Notes: generated by a model from the sequence alone, not told the origin. A DNA stretch of 64,000 nt from Micromonosporaceae bacterium (GCA_009377645.1 WHTQ01000007.1:1-64000); one strand, 5' to 3'. Positions 52,858 to 63,379 are shown, counted from the stretch's first letter. Numbers and translations are program-made.

Positions 52858-53955
52858 ATGGGTGATGAGATGCGCACCGGACTCCGCTGGTCAGCTCCGG
52901 CCGCCGCGGCGGCGCTGCTGCTCGCCGGCTGCACCGGTGCGGGCGGGGAGGGACCATCCCGGGCCGCGGAGCCGGCCGCACCGGCCACCACCCGGCCGGC
53001 CACCCAGACCTCGGCCCCGCCGCCGTTCGCGCCGCAGCTCGACAGCTACGACGTCCCGGCCGGCAGCCGGCCGCACGACGTCGCCCCGGCCCGCGACAGT
53101 GGGGTGTGGTACACGGCGCAGGGGTCGGGCGAGCTCGGGCTTCTCGACCCGGCCACCGGCGACACCCGGCACATCCCGCTCGGCGCCGGCTCGCGTCCGC
53201 ACGGCGTGATCGTCGGCCCGGACGGCGCCCCGTGGGTCACCGACGGCGGGCTGAACGCGATCGTCCGGGTGGATCCAGCCACCGAGCAGGTCGACGTCTT
53301 CCCGCTGCCCGCCGACCGGGACGAAGCCAACCTCAACACCGCCGCGTTCGACCGCACCGGCCGGCTCTGGTTCACCGGCCAGAGCGGCGTCTACGGCCGG
53401 CTCGACCCGGCCACCGGCGAGCTGGCGGTCTTCGACGCACCGCGCGGCCGCGGCCCGTACGGCATCACCGCCACCCCGAACGGTGAGATCTACTTCGTCT
53501 CGCTGGCCGGCAGCTACCTCGCCCAGGTCGACCTGGAGACCGACCGGGCCACCGTGATCGAGCCGCCCACGGCCGGGCAGGGCGCCCGGCGAGTCTGGTC
53601 GGACTCGGCCGGCCGGCTGTGGGTCAGCGAATGGAACACCGGCCAGGTCTCCCGGTACGACCCGGCCACCGACCGGTGGCGGGAGTGGCCGCTGCCGGGC
53701 GACGCACCGCAGGCGTACGCGGTCTACGTGGACGAACGGGACGCGGTGTGGCTGAGCGACTTCGGGGGCAACGCGATCTGGCGGTTCGACCCGGCCACCG
53801 AGCAGTTCCGGGAGCTCGGCGAAGCGTGCGAGCCGAACCAGACTCGCTGCCCGAGGTCGGGCGACCCGGGCGAGGTCCGGCAGCTGCTCGGCCGCAAGGG
53901 CGAGGTCTGGGCGCCGGAGTCCGCCAGCGACCGGCTGGTCGTGATCCGGTACTGA
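52858..53955 (+). CDS. beta-propeller lipoprotein, streptogramin-lyase (Vgb)-like
   Basis: This 365-residue protein has a lipoprotein signal (AAAALLLAGC, lipobox LAGC) followed by about six repeats of the form GRLWFTGQSGVYGRLDPATGELAVF, giving a seven-bladed propeller like virginiamycin B lyase. Vgb cleaves streptogramin B antibiotics, but most relatives are uncharacterised and lyase activity should not be assumed. ATG 52858 or ATG 52870 starts it. It ends convergently 13 bases from carB. Confidence 0.85.
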   Translation: MGDEMRTGLRWSAPAAAAALLLAGCTGAGGEGPSRAAEPAAPATTRPATQTSAPPPFAPQLDSYDVPAGSRPHDVAPARDSGVWYTAQGSGELGLLDPATGDTRHIPLGAGSRPHGVIVGPDGAPWVTDGGLNAIVRVDPATEQVDVFPLPADRDEANLNTAAFDRTGRLWFTGQSGVYGRLDPATGELAVFDAPRGRGPYGITATPNGEIYFVSLAGSYLAQVDLETDRATVIEPPTAGQGARRVWSDSAGRLWVSEWNTGQVSRYDPATDRWREWPLPGDAPQAYAVYVDERDAVWLSDFGGNAIWRFDPATEQFRELGEACEPNQTRCPRSGDPGEVRQLLGRKGEVWAPESASDRLVVIRY

Positions 53956-53968
53956 GCCGGACCCGTGG

Positions 53969-56900
53969 TCAGCGCGGGTGGAGCTGCTGCAGCGAGCGGA
54001 CGGTCAGCTCGCCACGGATCAGCGCCTCGACGCCCATCACCGCGGCGGCCGCCCCCGGCACGGTGGTCGCACACGGCACGTCCGCGGCCACCGCGGCGCT
54101 GCGGATCTCGTACCCGTCCCGGCGGGCGGTCGGCCCGGACGATCCCTCCGGGGTGGTGATGACCAGCGCCACCTCCCCGGCCGCGATGATCGAGACAGCG
54201 TCCTGACCGGGCGCCTCCTCGAAGTGCTTGGCCACGGTCTGGCAGGCGATCCCGTGCCGGCGCAGCACCTCCGCGGTGCCGGCGGTAGCGACGATCTCGA
54301 AGCCGAGGTCGGCCAGCCGCTTCACCGGGAAGATCATCCCGCGCTTGTCCCGGTTCGCGACCGTGACCAGCACCGTGCCAGCCACCGGTAGCGATCCGAA
54401 CGCGGCCGCCTGCGACTTGGCGAACGCCTGCCCGAACGCGGTGTCGATGCCCATCACCTCGCCGGTGGACTTCATCTCCGGGCCCAGCAGCGAGTCGATC
54501 CCGCGGCCGGCCGGAGTGCGGAACCGCTTGAACGGCAGCACCGCCTCCTTGACTGCCACCGGAGCGCCGGGCGGGACCTGCCCGCCGTCCCCGGCCGCCG
54601 GGAGCATCCGCTCGGCCCGCAGGGTGGCGATGTCCGCCCCGAGCATGATCCGGGCGGCCGCCTTGGCCAGCGCCACCCCGGTCGCCTTGGACACGAACGG
54701 CACGGTACGCGAGGCGCGCGGGTTCGCCTCCAGCACGTAGAGGGTGTCGTCCTTCAGCGCGTACTGCACGTTCAGCAGCCCGCGCACGCCGACCCGGCGG
54801 GCGATCTCCTCCGTGTAGCGCCGCACCTGCGCCAGGTGCGGGCCGGCCAGCGTGATCGGGGGCAGCGCGCAGGCCGAGTCGCCGGAGTGGATCCCGGCCT
54901 CCTCGATGTGCTCCATCACGCCGCCGATGAAGACCTCGCCGTCCGCGTCGGCGAGCGCGTCCACGTCGATCTCGACTGCGTCGTCCAGGAACCGGTCCAC
55001 CAGCACCGGATGCTCCGGGGAGATCTCCGTCGCCCGTCCGATGTAGTCGCTCAGGGTCGGGTCGTCGTAGACGATCTCCATTCCGCGGCCGCCCAGCACG
55101 TACGAGGGGCGCACCAGCACCGGGTAGCCGATCGTCGCGGCGATCCGCTGCGCCTCCGGGAAGGAGGTGGCGGTCCCGTACGCGGGGGCGGGCAGCCCGG
55201 CCTCGGCGAGCAGCGCGCCGAACGCGCCCCGGTGCTCGGCCAGGTGGATCGACTCCGGTGCGGTGCCGACGATCGGCACCCCGGCGTCCTTGAGCCGCTG
55301 CGCCAGCCCGAGCGGGGTCTGGCCGCCGAGCTGCACGATCACGCCGACCACCCCGGGGCCACCGGCGGCCACCCCGGAGGCGTGCTCGGCCCGCCACACC
55401 TCCCGCACGTCCTCGAAGGTCAGCGGCTCGAAGTAGAGCCGATCGGAGGTGTCGTAGTCGGTCGAGACGGTCTCCGGGTTGCAGTTGACCATCACCGTCT
55501 CGTAGCCGGCCGCCCGCAGCGCCAGCACCGCGTGCACGCAGGAGTAGTCGAACTCGATCCCCTGCCCGATCCGGTTCGGGCCGGAGCCGAGGATCAGCAC
55601 CTTCGGCCGGTCCGAGCCGGCCACCTCGGTCTCCTCGTCGTAGGAGGAGTAGTGGTACGGCGTGGTGGCGGCGAACTCGGCGGCGCAGGTGTCCACCGTC
55701 TTGTAGACCGGGTGCAGGGTCAGCCGGTCCCGCAGCGTGCGCACCCCGGCCTCGCCGGCCAGCTCCGGGCGAAGCGCCGCCAGCTGCCGGTCGGACAGAC
55801 CGGCCCGCTTGGCCCGGCGCAGCAGCGGCTCGTCCAGCACCGGCGCGGCCACCAGCTCGGCCCGCAGGTCGACCAGCGAGCCGATCTGGTCCACGAACCA
55901 CGGGTCGTAGCCGCTGGCGGCGGCCACCTCGGCCACCGACGCGCCCAGCCGCAGCGCCCGCTCCACCGTGTACAGCCGCCCGTCGTGCGGCGCAGCCAGC
56001 TCCGCCACAGTGGACGCAAGCGTGGCCCCGGCCGGATCCGGCACGGTCCAGAACCCGTCGGCGGACGCCTCGACCGATCGCATCGCCTTGTTCAGGGCCT
56101 CGGCGAAGTTGCGCCCCAGCGCCATCGCCTCGCCGACCGACTTCATGGTGGTGGTCAGCACCGGGTCGGCAGCGGGGAACTTCTCGAACGCGAACCGCGG
56201 GATCTTCACCACCACGTAGTCCAGGGCCGGCTCGAAGGCCGCCGGGGTCTGCCGGGTGATGTCGTTCGGGATCTCGTCCAGGGTGTAGCCGATCGCCAGC
56301 TTCGCGGCGATCTTCGCGATCGGGAACCCGGTCGCCTTCGAGGCCAGCGCCGAGGACCGGGACACTCGCGGGTTCATCTCGATCACCACCAGCCGGCCGG
56401 TGGCCGGATGCACCGCGAACTGGATGTTGCAGCCGCCGGTGTCCACCCCGACCTGGCGCAGCACCGCGATCCCGAGGCTGCGCATCGCCTGCAGCTCCCG
56501 GTCGGTCAGCGTCATCGCGGGCGCGACCGTGACGCTGTCGCCGGTGTGAACGCCCATCGGGTCGACGTTCTCGATCGAGCACACGACCACCACGTTGTCG
56601 TGCCGGTCGCGCATCAGCTCCAGCTCGAACTCCTTCCAGCCGAGCACGCTCTCCTCGACCAGCACCTGCTGCACCGGCGAGGCGGCCAGCCCGGCGCCGG
56701 CCAGCCGTTCCAGCTCGTCGCGGGTGCGGGCCAGCCCGGAGCCGAGCCCACCCATCGTGTACGAGGGCCGGATCACCACCGGCAGCCCCAGCTCGGCGAC
56801 GGCCTCCCGAACCTGCTCCATCGACCCGCACACCGCCGAGTGGGGGGTCTCGCCACCGGCGGCGGCGACGATCTGCTTGAACAGCTGCCGGTCCTCGCCG

Positions 56901-57274
56901 CGCCGGATCGCCTGGATGTCCGCCCCGATCAGCGCCACGCCGTACTTGTCTAGCACCCCGGCGTCGTGCAACGCCACCGCGGTGTTCAGCGCGGTCTGGC
57001 CGCCCAGCGTGGCCAGCAGCGCGTCCGGGCGCTCCTTGGCGATCACCTGCTCCACAAACTCCGGCGTGATCGGCTCCACATAGGTGGCGTCGGCCAGCTC
57101 CGGGTCGGTCATGATGGTGGCCGGGTTGGAGTTGACCAGGCTGACCCGCAGCCCCTCGGCCTTCAGCACCCGGCAGGCCTGGGTGCCGGAGTAGTCGAAC
57201 TCGCAGGCCTGCCCGATCACGATCGGTCCGGAGCCGATCACCAGCACGTGCGCCAGGTCCGCCCGCCTAGGCAT
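53969..57274 (-). CDS. carB: carbamoyl-phosphate synthase large subunit
   Basis: It makes carbamoyl phosphate for pyrimidines and arginine. Two homologous ATP-grasp halves are visible: [23 protein letters not shown] at the N-terminus and [23 protein letters not shown] near residue 560, plus the C-terminal MGS allosteric domain ([27 protein letters not shown]). Length is 1101. The ATG overlaps the carA stop by eight bases. It also feeds the arg operon. Confidence 0.97.
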   Translation of the reverse strand: MPRRADLAHVLVIGSGPIVIGQACEFDYSGTQACRVLKAEGLRVSLVNSNPATIMTDPELADATYVEPITPEFVEQVIAKERPDALLATLGGQTALNTAVALHDAGVLDKYGVALIGADIQAIRRGEDRQLFKQIVAAAGGETPHSAVCGSMEQVREAVAELGLPVVIRPSYTMGGLGSGLARTRDELERLAGAGLAASPVQQVLVEESVLGWKEFELELMRDRHDNVVVVCSIENVDPMGVHTGDSVTVAPAMTLTDRELQAMRSLGIAVLRQVGVDTGGCNIQFAVHPATGRLVVIEMNPRVSRSSALASKATGFPIAKIAAKLAIGYTLDEIPNDITRQTPAAFEPALDYVVVKIPRFAFEKFPAADPVLTTTMKSVGEAMALGRNFAEALNKAMRSVEASADGFWTVPDPAGATLASTVAELAAPHDGRLYTVERALRLGASVAEVAAASGYDPWFVDQIGSLVDLRAELVAAPVLDEPLLRRAKRAGLSDRQLAALRPELAGEAGVRTLRDRLTLHPVYKTVDTCAAEFAATTPYHYSSYDEETEVAGSDRPKVLILGSGPNRIGQGIEFDYSCVHAVLALRAAGYETVMVNCNPETVSTDYDTSDRLYFEPLTFEDVREVWRAEHASGVAAGGPGVVGVIVQLGGQTPLGLAQRLKDAGVPIVGTAPESIHLAEHRGAFGALLAEAGLPAPAYGTATSFPEAQRIAATIGYPVLVRPSYVLGGRGMEIVYDDPTLSDYIGRATEISPEHPVLVDRFLDDAVEIDVDALADADGEVFIGGVMEHIEEAGIHSGDSACALPPITLAGPHLAQVRRYTEEIARRVGVRGLLNVQYALKDDTLYVLEANPRASRTVPFVSKATGVALAKAAARIMLGADIATLRAERMLPAAGDGGQVPPGAPVAVKEAVLPFKRFRTPAGRGIDSLLGPEMKSTGEVMGIDTAFGQAFAKSQAAAFGSLPVAGTVLVTVANRDKRGMIFPVKRLADLGFEIVATAGTAEVLRRHGIACQTVAKHFEEAPGQDAVSIIAAGEVALVITTPEGSSGPTARRDGYEIRSAAVAADVPCATTVPGAAAAVMGVEALIRGELTVRSLQQLHPR

Positions 57275-58376
57275 CGCCGACCAGCCCCACGAACCGGTCG
57301 AACAGATAGTCGGCGTCGTGCGGGCCGGCCGCCGCCTCCGGGTGGTACTGCACCGTGAACGCCGGCACGTCCCGGCACCGCAGCCCCTCCACCACCTGGT
57401 CGTTCAGGCACACGTGCGACACCTCGACCGCCCCGAACTCGGTGTCGACCGTGCCGTCCAGCGGCGCCCGCACCGCGAACCCGTGGTTGTGGGCGGTCAC
57501 CTCCACCTTTCCGGTGACCCGGTCCAGCACCGGCTGGTTGATCCCCCGGTGCCCGTACCCGAGCTTGTAGGTGCCGAACCCGAGCGCCCGCCCCAGCACC
57601 TGGCTGCCGAAGCAGATCCCGAACAGCGGCAGCCGGCGCCGCAGCACCTCGGTGGCCAGCGCCACCGGGTGGTCGGCGGTGGCCGGGTCGCCCGGCCCGG
57701 GCGAGAAGAACACCGCGTCCGGCTTCACCGTCAGCAGGTCGTCCAGGGTGGAGCTGGCGGGCAGCACGTGGGTGGTGACCCCGCGGGCGGCCAGCCGCCG
57801 GGCCACGTTGCGCTTGATGCCCAGGTCCAGTGCGGCCACCGAGTACCGGTGCGGCCCGTCCGCCGGCACGGTGTACGCGGCCGGGGTGCTCACCTCGGCG
57901 GACAGGTCCGCGCCCAGCATCGGCGGGCTGGCAAGCACTCGCTCCCGCAGCGCCACCGGATCGTCGTCCACGCTGGAGATCCCGGCCCGCATCGCGCCCC
58001 GCTCCCGCAGGTGCCGGGTCAGCGCCCGGGTGTCCACACCGGAGATCCCGACGATCCGTTCGGCGGCCAGCCGGTCGGCCAGCTCACCGGTGGCCCGCCA
58101 GTTGGATGCGGCCCGGGCCGGGTCGCGCACCACGTAGCCGGCGACCCGGACCCGGTCCGACTCGTCGTCCTCCCGGTTCACCCCGGTGTTGCCGATGTGC
58201 GGAGCGGTCTGCACCACCACCTGCCGGTGGTAGGACGGGTCGGTGAGGGTCTCCTGGTAGCCGGTCATCCCGGTGGCGAACACCGCCTCCCCGAACGCCT
58301 CCCCGACCGCCCCGTAGGCCGCGCCGTGGAACGTGCGCCCGTCCTCCAACACCAGCACCGCCGCGGTCAGCGACAT
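57267..58376 (-). CDS. carA: carbamoyl-phosphate synthase small subunit
   Basis: This glutaminase delivers ammonia to Car[22 protein letters not shown] near 36 and the class I amidotransferase nucleophile in [15 protein letters not shown] near 250 are present, and [15 protein letters not shown] carries the His-Glu pair. GSQ replaces the usual GHQ after the cysteine. Length is 369. It follows pyrC by 16 bases. Confidence 0.96.
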   Translation of the reverse strand: MSLTAAVLVLEDGRTFHGAAYGAVGEAFGEAVFATGMTGYQETLTDPSYHRQVVVQTAPHIGNTGVNREDDESDRVRVAGYVVRDPARAASNWRATGELADRLAAERIVGISGVDTRALTRHLRERGAMRAGISSVDDDPVALRERVLASPPMLGADLSAEVSTPAAYTVPADGPHRYSVAALDLGIKRNVARRLAARGVTTHVLPASSTLDDLLTVKPDAVFFSPGPGDPATADHPVALATEVLRRRLPLFGICFGSQVLGRALGFGTYKLGYGHRGINQPVLDRVTGKVEVTAHNHGFAVRAPLDGTVDTEFGAVEVSHVCLNDQVVEGLRCRDVPAFTVQYHPEAAAGPHDADYLFDRFVGLVGDA

Positions 58377-58392
58377 TGGTTCGCTCCAGCGC

Positions 58393-59742
58393 TCACCTGA
58401 CCGCCTTCCCGTCCCGGACCGTCGGCTCGCCCCGCAGGAAGGTGGCCACCACCCGGCCGGGCAGCTCGGTCCCCGCGTACGGGGTGTTGCGGCTGAGGCT
58501 GGCCAGCTCCCCCGGCTCGACCGTCCAGCGGGCGGCCGGGTCCACCAGGGTGAGGGTGGCCGGCACCCCGACCGCCGGATCCTGCCCGTGGCCGGCCAGC
58601 CCGGCGATCCGGGCCGGCGCCCGGCTCATCCGCTCCGCGATCAGCTGCCACAGTGCCATGTCGCCGGCTCCGTCACCGAACACCTGCAGCGCCACCGGCA
58701 GCGCGGTCTGCAGGCCGAGCATCCCCGGCCGGGCGTACGCCCACTCGCACTCCTTGTCCTCCACGGTGTGCGGGGCGTGGTCGGTGGCGATCGCGTCGAT
58801 CACGCCGTCCAGCACGGCCTGCCGAAGCGCGGCCACGTCGTCGGCCGTCCGCAATGGTGGGTTCACTTTGAACACCGGGTCGTACGCGGTGGCGGCCGAG
58901 TCCCAGCCGCTCGCGAGTGCGGGGCTCGCAAGCTCGCTCCTCCCGCTCGCGCAACTGTCGGTCAGCAGCAGGTGGTGCGGGGTCACCTCGGCGGTGACCG
59001 GCACCCCGCGCGCCTTGGCCTGCCGCAGGATCTCCATGCTGCCGGCGGTGGACACGTGGCAGACGTGCAGCCGGGAGCCGACGTGGCCGGCCAGCAGCAC
59101 GTCCCGGGCGATGATCGCCTCCTCGGCGACCGCCGGCCAGCCGGCCAGCCCGAGCCGGGTGGCGACCTCCCCCTCGTGCAGCTGGGCGTCCTCGGTCAGG
59201 CGTGGCTCCTCGGCGTGCTGGGCGATCACCCCGTCGAACGACTTGACGTACTCCAGCGCCCGGCGCATCAGCCGCGGGTCCGCCACGCACCGGCCGTCGT
59301 CGGAGAACACCCGCACCCGGGCGGCGGAGCTGGCCATCGCGGCGAGCTCGGCCAGCCGCTGCCCCCGCAGCCCGACCGTGACCGCGCCGACCGGCTGCAC
59401 GTCCACCAGCCCGGCGTCCCGGCCCAGCCGGTAGACCTGCTCGACCACCCCGGCGGTGTCGGCCACCGGGTCGGTGTTGGCCATCGCGCACACCGCGGTG
59501 AACCCGCCCAGCGCGGCCGCCCGGGACCCGGTCTCGACCGTCTCGGCGTCCTCCCGGCCGGGCTCGCGCAGGTGGGTGTGCAGGTCGACCAGGCCGGGCA
59601 GCGCCACCAGCCCGTCCGCGTCGACCACCTCCGCCCCCTGGGCGGTCAGCCGGGTCCCCATCTCGGCCACCACGCCGTCGCGCAGCAGCAGGTCGGCCGG
59701 GTCCCCGCCGAGCACCCGGGCGCCCCGGATCACGTACCTCAC
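58393..59742 (-). CDS. pyrC: dihydroorotase with an in-frame insertion
   Basis: It closes the dihydroorotate ring. [16 protein letters not shown] near 60 is the metal HxH site, and [15 protein letters not shown] near 325 the catalytic aspartate. After HHLLLTD near 258, where relatives continue within about 12 residues to NPPLR, this protein has [19 protein letters not shown], an extra 19 or so residues encoded by a palindromic repeat. Length is 449 against roughly 430. It starts four bases within the pyrB end. Confidence 0.95.
   Translation of the reverse strand: MRYVIRGARVLGGDPADLLLRDGVVAEMGTRLTAQGAEVVDADGLVALPGLVDLHTHLREPGREDAETVETGSRAAALGGFTAVCAMANTDPVADTAGVVEQVYRLGRDAGLVDVQPVGAVTVGLRGQRLAELAAMASSAARVRVFSDDGRCVADPRLMRRALEYVKSFDGVIAQHAEEPRLTEDAQLHEGEVATRLGLAGWPAVAEEAIIARDVLLAGHVGSRLHVCHVSTAGSMEILRQAKARGVPVTAEVTPHHLLLTDSCASGRSELASPALASGWDSAATAYDPVFKVNPPLRTADDVAALRQAVLDGVIDAIATDHAPHTVEDKECEWAYARPGMLGLQTALPVALQVFGDGAGDMALWQLIAERMSRAPARIAGLAGHGQDPAVGVPATLTLVDPAARWTVEPGELASLSRNTPYAGTELPGRVVATFLRGEPTVRDGKAVR
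58902..58958. repeat. palindromic repeat inserted in pyrC
   Basis: On the minus strand GCGCGAGCGGGAGGAGCGAG is followed by CTTGCGAGCCCCGCACTCGC and GAGCGG, a GC-rich imperfect palindrome. It is absent from typical dihydroorotases at the protein level. AGCGAG and GCCCCGC elements resemble the 32551 repeats. Confidence 0.6.
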
Positions 59743-60656
59743 TGGCGTCCCCCCCCGAGCAGCAGGTACAGCACGGCCATCCGGACCGACACCCCGTTCG
59801 CGACCTGCTCCACGATGGTAGACCGGGCCGAGTCGGCCACCTCCGGCGCGATCTCCATCCCGCGGATGATCGGGCCGGGCGCCATCACGATCGCGTGCTC
59901 GGCCAGCCGGGCCGCCCGGCGGCTGTCCAGCCCGTAGTGGCGGGCGTACTCCCGGACGGTCGGGAAGTAGGAGTCGGCCATCCGCTCCTGCTGCACTCGC
60001 AGCATCATCACCACGTCCGCCTCCGGCAGCACCGCGTCCAGGTCGTAGGAGAAACTCACCGGCCAGGCACCCACCCCGACCGGCATCAACGTCGGGGGTC
60101 CGACCAGCACCACCTTGGCGCCCAGTGTGTGCAGCAGCCGGGCGTTCGAGTGCGCGACCCGGCTGTGCAGGATGTCCCCGACCACCGCCACTGTCAACCC
60201 GGACAGCCGGCCCAGCCGGGACCGGATGGTGTAGGCGTCCAGCAGCGCCTGGGTGGGGTGCTCGTTGGTGCCGTCGCCGGCGTTGAGGACGCTGCCGTCC
60301 AGCCAGTGCGCCAACCGGTGCGGGGCGCCGGCCGCCGAGTGGCGCACCACCACCGCGTCCGCGCCCATCGCCTGCAGGGTCAGCGCGGTGTCCTTGAGGC
60401 TCTCCCCCTTGGCCACGCTGGACCCCTTGGCCGAGAAGTTGATCACGTCGGCAGACAGCCGCTTGGCGGCCGCCTCGAACGAGATCCGGGTCCGGGTGGA
60501 GTCCTCATAGAACAGGTTCACCACCGTGCGCCCGCGCAGGGTGGGCAGCTTCTTGACCTCCCGCCCGGTGACGTTGGCCAGCTCGGCCGCGGTGTCCAGT
60601 ACCTCGGTCGCCCCGGCCGCGTCCAGATCGGCGGCGGAGAGCAGGTGCCGGTTCAT
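59739..60656 (-). CDS. pyrB: aspartate carbamoyltransferase catalytic subunit
   Basis: It makes carbamoyl aspartate. [17 protein letters not shown] near 48 is the carbamoyl-phosphate loop, [14 protein letters not shown] near 75 and [17 protein letters not shown] near 127 complete the active site. The ATG at 60656 overlaps the pyrR stop as ATGA; the track ORF is over-long. Length is 305. No regulatory pyrI follows. Confidence 0.96.
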   Translation of the reverse strand: MNRHLLSAADLDAAGATEVLDTAAELANVTGREVKKLPTLRGRTVVNLFYEDSTRTRISFEAAAKRLSADVINFSAKGSSVAKGESLKDTALTLQAMGADAVVVRHSAAGAPHRLAHWLDGSVLNAGDGTNEHPTQALLDAYTIRSRLGRLSGLTVAVVGDILHSRVAHSNARLLHTLGAKVVLVGPPTLMPVGVGAWPVSFSYDLDAVLPEADVVMMLRVQQERMADSYFPTVREYARHYGLDSRRAARLAEHAIVMAPGPIIRGMEIAPEVADSARSTIVEQVANGVSVRMAVLYLLLGGGRQ

Positions 60657-61219
60657 TCCGGGGGCTCCGGCACGATCGCGACCGAGTCGGTGCCGTCGGT
60701 CTCGGCCAGGCTGACCCGGACCTGCTCGGCCAGCGCGGTCGGCAGGTTCTTGCCGACGTAGTCGGCCCGGATCGGCAGCTCCCGGTGCCCCCGGTCGACC
60801 AGCACCGCCAGCTGGACCGCGGCCGGCCGGCCCAGGTCCCGCAGCGCGTCCAGCGCCGCCCGGGCGGTCCGGCCCCGGAACAGCACGTCGTCGACCAGGA
60901 TCACCCGCTGCCCGTCGATCCCGCCGGGTGGCAGCTGGGTCGGCCCGAGCGCCCGGGGGGCCTGGGAGCGCAGGTCGTCGCGGTAGAGCGTCACGTCGAC
61001 GACGCCGACCGGCACCCGTACCCGCTCGAAGGCGTGGATCCGGTCGGCGATCCGGTGGGCCAGCGGCGCCCCCCGGGTAGGGATGCCGAGCAGGACGGTG
61101 CCGGTGGCACCCTGGGTCCGTTCCAGGATCTGATGGGCGATTCGGTCCACCACCCGCTGCAGATCGGCGCCGGACAGGACGGTCTTGGCGGTGGAGTGCG
61201 CAGCCTCGGAGAAGGCCAC
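60653..61219 (-). CDS. pyrR: pyrimidine operon attenuation protein / uracil phosphoribosyltransferase
   Basis: PyrR binds pyr mRNA when UMP is high. The phosphoribosyltransferase fold has the PRPP motif [21 protein letters not shown] near 103, and [14 protein letters not shown] near 45. Length is 188. GTG 61219 lies downstream of a PyrR-type hairpin that covers its ribosome-binding site. It leads pyrRBC-carAB. Confidence 0.95.
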   Translation of the reverse strand: MAFSEAAHSTAKTVLSGADLQRVVDRIAHQILERTQGATGTVLLGIPTRGAPLAHRIADRIHAFERVRVPVGVVDVTLYRDDLRSQAPRALGPTQLPPGGIDGQRVILVDDVLFRGRTARAALDALRDLGRPAAVQLAVLVDRGHRELPIRADYVGKNLPTALAEQVRVSLAETDGTDSVAIVPEPPE

Positions 61220-61220
61220 C

Positions 61221-61257
61221 GTGGGACCCCCTTTCCCGCCTCGCTGGACGGGTCATT
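61221..61257 (-). promoter_or_regulatory. PyrR-binding hairpin over the pyrR ribosome-binding site
   Basis: On the minus strand GACCCGTCCAGCGAGGCGGG is followed by AAAGGGGGTC. CCCG and CGGG, and outside them GACCC and GGGTC, can pair around TCCAGCGAGG, which matches the PyrR recognition loop (UCCxGxGAGG). The ribosome-binding AAAGGGGG is inside the structure. Mycobacterial PyrR represses translation in this way. Confidence 0.75.
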
Positions 61258-61337
61258 AAAGGATGTCGGACAGGCCGCTGTGAGCGTACCAGCCGGAGCC
61301 GGCGACGATCCCCTGGCGACAGGAGGGTAACCAGCAC

Positions 61338-61366
61338 TTGACCAGCGGGCCGCCTCCGCGTACCGT
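61338..61366 (+). promoter_or_regulatory. bldD promoter
   Basis: TTGACC and TACCGT are separated by 17 bases. The BldD box overlaps the -10 and start-site region. Confidence 0.6.
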
Positions 61367-61379
61367 CACTCTGCGTAGC
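61365..61379 (+). promoter_or_regulatory. BldD box (autoregulation)
   Basis: GTCACTCTGCGTAGC fits the Streptomyces BldD consensus nTnACnCWGnGTnAn at every fixed position but one. Its overlap with the promoter implies autorepression. Confidence 0.65.
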
Positions 61380-61424
61380 AAAACTCGGGTAAATCCCCTC
61401 GGTCAGTCACTGGGAGTGTCGATC

Positions 61425-61910
61425 ATGCCGTCAGAGTTCGCCAAGCAACTGGGCGCCCGCCTGCGTGCCATCCGCCAGCAGCAGGGGCTGTCCCTGCAGG
61501 GCGTGGAGGAGAAGTCGGGCGGCCGCTGGAAGGCCGTGGTGGTCGGCTCGTACGAGCGCGGAGACCGGGCGGTCACCGTGAACCGGCTGGCCGAGATCGC
61601 CGACTTCTACCGGGTGCCGGTCTCGGAGCTGCTGCCGGAGGGCACCCCGATCCAGTTCGACTTCGCCGGCAAGGTGGTGCTCGACCTGGAGAAGCTCTAC
61701 GACCGGAAGGAGGACGACCTCACCCACGTGGCCAACTACGCGCGGGCGATCCAGCACCAGCGCGGCGACTACAACGGCCGGGTGCTGTCGATCCGGGCCT
61801 CCGACCTGCAGGCGCTGGCGATCGTCTACGACGAGGCGCCGGCCGACCTGATCGACCGGCTGTCCGACAACGACATGCTGGTCGCCGACCCCCGCTCACT
61901 GTTCGAGTAG
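61425..61910 (+). CDS. bldD: developmental regulator BldD
   Basis: BldD represses sporulation genes during vegetative growth when bound to cyclic di-GMP. The N-terminal helix-turn-helix (FAKQLGARLRAIRQQQGLSLQGVEEKSGGRWKAVVVGSYERGDRAVTVNRLAEIADFY) is nearly identical to the Streptomyces protein. The C-domain keeps the c-di-GMP signature RGD-x8-RxxD as RGDYNGRVLSIRASD. The start is ATG 61425 behind GGGAG, giving 161 residues; the track start is upstream. Divergent from pyrR. Confidence 0.95.
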   Translation: MPSEFAKQLGARLRAIRQQQGLSLQGVEEKSGGRWKAVVVGSYERGDRAVTVNRLAEIADFYRVPVSELLPEGTPIQFDFAGKVVLDLEKLYDRKEDDLTHVANYARAIQHQRGDYNGRVLSIRASDLQALAIVYDEAPADLIDRLSDNDMLVADPRSLFE

Positions 61911-61951
61911 TAGCCCCGGCCGTACGCAAGATTGCCCCGTGGCCACCGGCG

Positions 61952-62386
61952 TCAGGGGGTGGCGAACTCGGCGATCCGGCCGAGCACGCCGTTCAGGAAC
62001 CGGGGCGAGTCATCCGTGGACAGCTGCCGGGCCAGCTCCACCGCCTCGGTGATCGCGACCGGGTGGTCGATGTCGTCGACCCACAGCAGCTCGTAGACCG
62101 CGATCCGGGCCAGGTTCCGGTCCACCGGCGGCATCCGGTGAAGCGTCCAGCCCTCGGCGTAGCTGCCGATCAGCTCGTCGATCCGCTCCCGGTGCGCCAC
62201 CACCCCGTGCACCAGCGACTCCGCGTACGCCAGGTGCAGGGGGGTCGGCTGCTCCAGCCGCTGCACGTACGCCACCAGCACCTGGTCCGGGTCCAGGCCG
62301 CGAAGGTCCGCCTCGTACAGCACGTCCAGGGCCCGCTTGCGCGCCTTGCGGCGGGCCGGCATCTGCAGTTTGGGACCTTCGGCCAT
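61952..62386 (-). CDS. nusB: transcription antitermination factor NusB
   Basis: NusB with NusE binds boxA RNA in rRNA leaders. ARRKARKRALDVLYEADLRGLD and MPPVDRNLARIAVYELLWVDDIDHPVAITEAVELARQLSTDDSPRFLNGVLGRI are the family core. ATG 62386 gives 144 residues. It follows efp by five bases and ends 41 bases from bldD. Confidence 0.95.
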   Translation of the reverse strand: MAEGPKLQMPARRKARKRALDVLYEADLRGLDPDQVLVAYVQRLEQPTPLHLAYAESLVHGVVAHRERIDELIGSYAEGWTLHRMPPVDRNLARIAVYELLWVDDIDHPVAITEAVELARQLSTDDSPRFLNGVLGRIAEFATP

Positions 62387-62391
62387 GGCGC

Positions 62392-62949
62392 TCAGGCTCG
62401 ACCGAGATAGCGACCGTCGCGGGTGTCGACCTTGATCTTCTCGCCAGTGGTGACGAACAGCGGCACCTGTACGGTCGCGCCGGTCTGCACGGTGGCCGGC
62501 TTGCTGCCGGCGCTGGACCGGTCCCCCTGCAGCCCGGGCTCGGTGTAGGTCACCTCCAGCACCACGCTGGCCGGCAGCTCGATGTAGAGCGGCGCCCCCT
62601 CGTGGGTGGCCACCATCACCTCCGCCTCCGGCAGCAGCCAGCTCGCCGCGTCCCCGACCGTGCCGCCGCCGACCTGGAGCTGGTCGTAGGTGTCCAGGTC
62701 CATGAAGACATAGTCCTCGCCGTCCGCGTACAGGTACTGCATGGTGCGTTTGTCCACGGTGGCGGTCTCGACCTTGGTGCCGGCGTTGAAGGTCCGGTCG
62801 ACCACCTTGCCGGACAGCACGTTCTTCAGGGTGGTCCGCACGAACGCCCCGCCCTTGCCCGGCTTGACGTGCTGGAACCCCACCACCGACCACAGCTGGC
62901 CGTCGAGGTTGAGGACCAGGCCGTTCTTGAGATCGTTGGTGGTGGCCAT
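62392..62949 (-). CDS. efp: elongation factor P
   Basis: EF-P rescues ribosomes stalled at polyproline. [20 protein letters not shown], the tip loop [18 protein letters not shown] near 28 with the Lys at the modification site, and the C-terminal [23 protein letters not shown] are complete. ATG 62949 gives 185 residues; the track ORF is over-long. First gene of efp-nusB. Confidence 0.96.
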   Translation of the reverse strand: MATTNDLKNGLVLNLDGQLWSVVGFQHVKPGKGGAFVRTTLKNVLSGKVVDRTFNAGTKVETATVDKRTMQYLYADGEDYVFMDLDTYDQLQVGGGTVGDAASWLLPEAEVMVATHEGAPLYIELPASVVLEVTYTEPGLQGDRSSAGSKPATVQTGATVQVPLFVTTGEKIKVDTRDGRYLGRA

Positions 62950-62997
62950 CGGCGGTGCGGCTTCTTTCTTCTCGACAGGGGCAAACCCGATCGAGTC

Positions 62998-63379
62998 TAC
63001 CTGAACGAGCGCTCGCCCCGCGCCAGCACCTCGCCTGCCCGGTGGGCCAGCACATCCGGGCTGGTGTACTTGCTCAGCCCGTCCGCCCCGGGAAATCGAC
63101 TCCAGCGGGGAGGCCGCCCGGGGGTCGGCGAAGCCGGCGACGTCCCGCGCCCAGGCCACGCCGGCACGCCTGCGCCACCGCATGCAGCTCTTCCCGGGTG
63201 CACCGTTGCATCCGCAGCGCAGCGTCGGCCACCACAACGCCGGCCCGGAACGACCTCCCACGCGCCAGGTCCATCACGGTCCGGGCCGGAGTGGTCAACG
63301 GGAGACCTCTATGGACAGTCACGTCGGCAGGGTCCAGTCGGGCATGGTGGACCTGCACGCCCGTACGACAGCTCGCCAC
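62998..63379 (-). pseudogene. decayed DUF559/AbiEi-type gene
   Basis: Fragments of one protein family are spread over three frames. [47 protein letters not shown] and [14 protein letters not shown] lie in one, [17 protein letters not shown] in a second, and [30 protein letters not shown] in the third. These match the order in DUF559 endonuclease-like and AbiEi-like proteins. Frameshifts and loss of the catalytic segment show decay. The gene has no clear start. Confidence 0.6.

Noticed and set aside
52858-53955. Streptogramin resistance determinant
   Set aside because: It is a lipoprotein propeller resembling Vgb, but such proteins are widespread and mostly uncharacterised.
47911-53955. Genomic island or integrative element
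   Set aside because: No integrase, tRNA site, flanking direct repeats or composition shift was found; it looks like ordinary accessory gene turnover.
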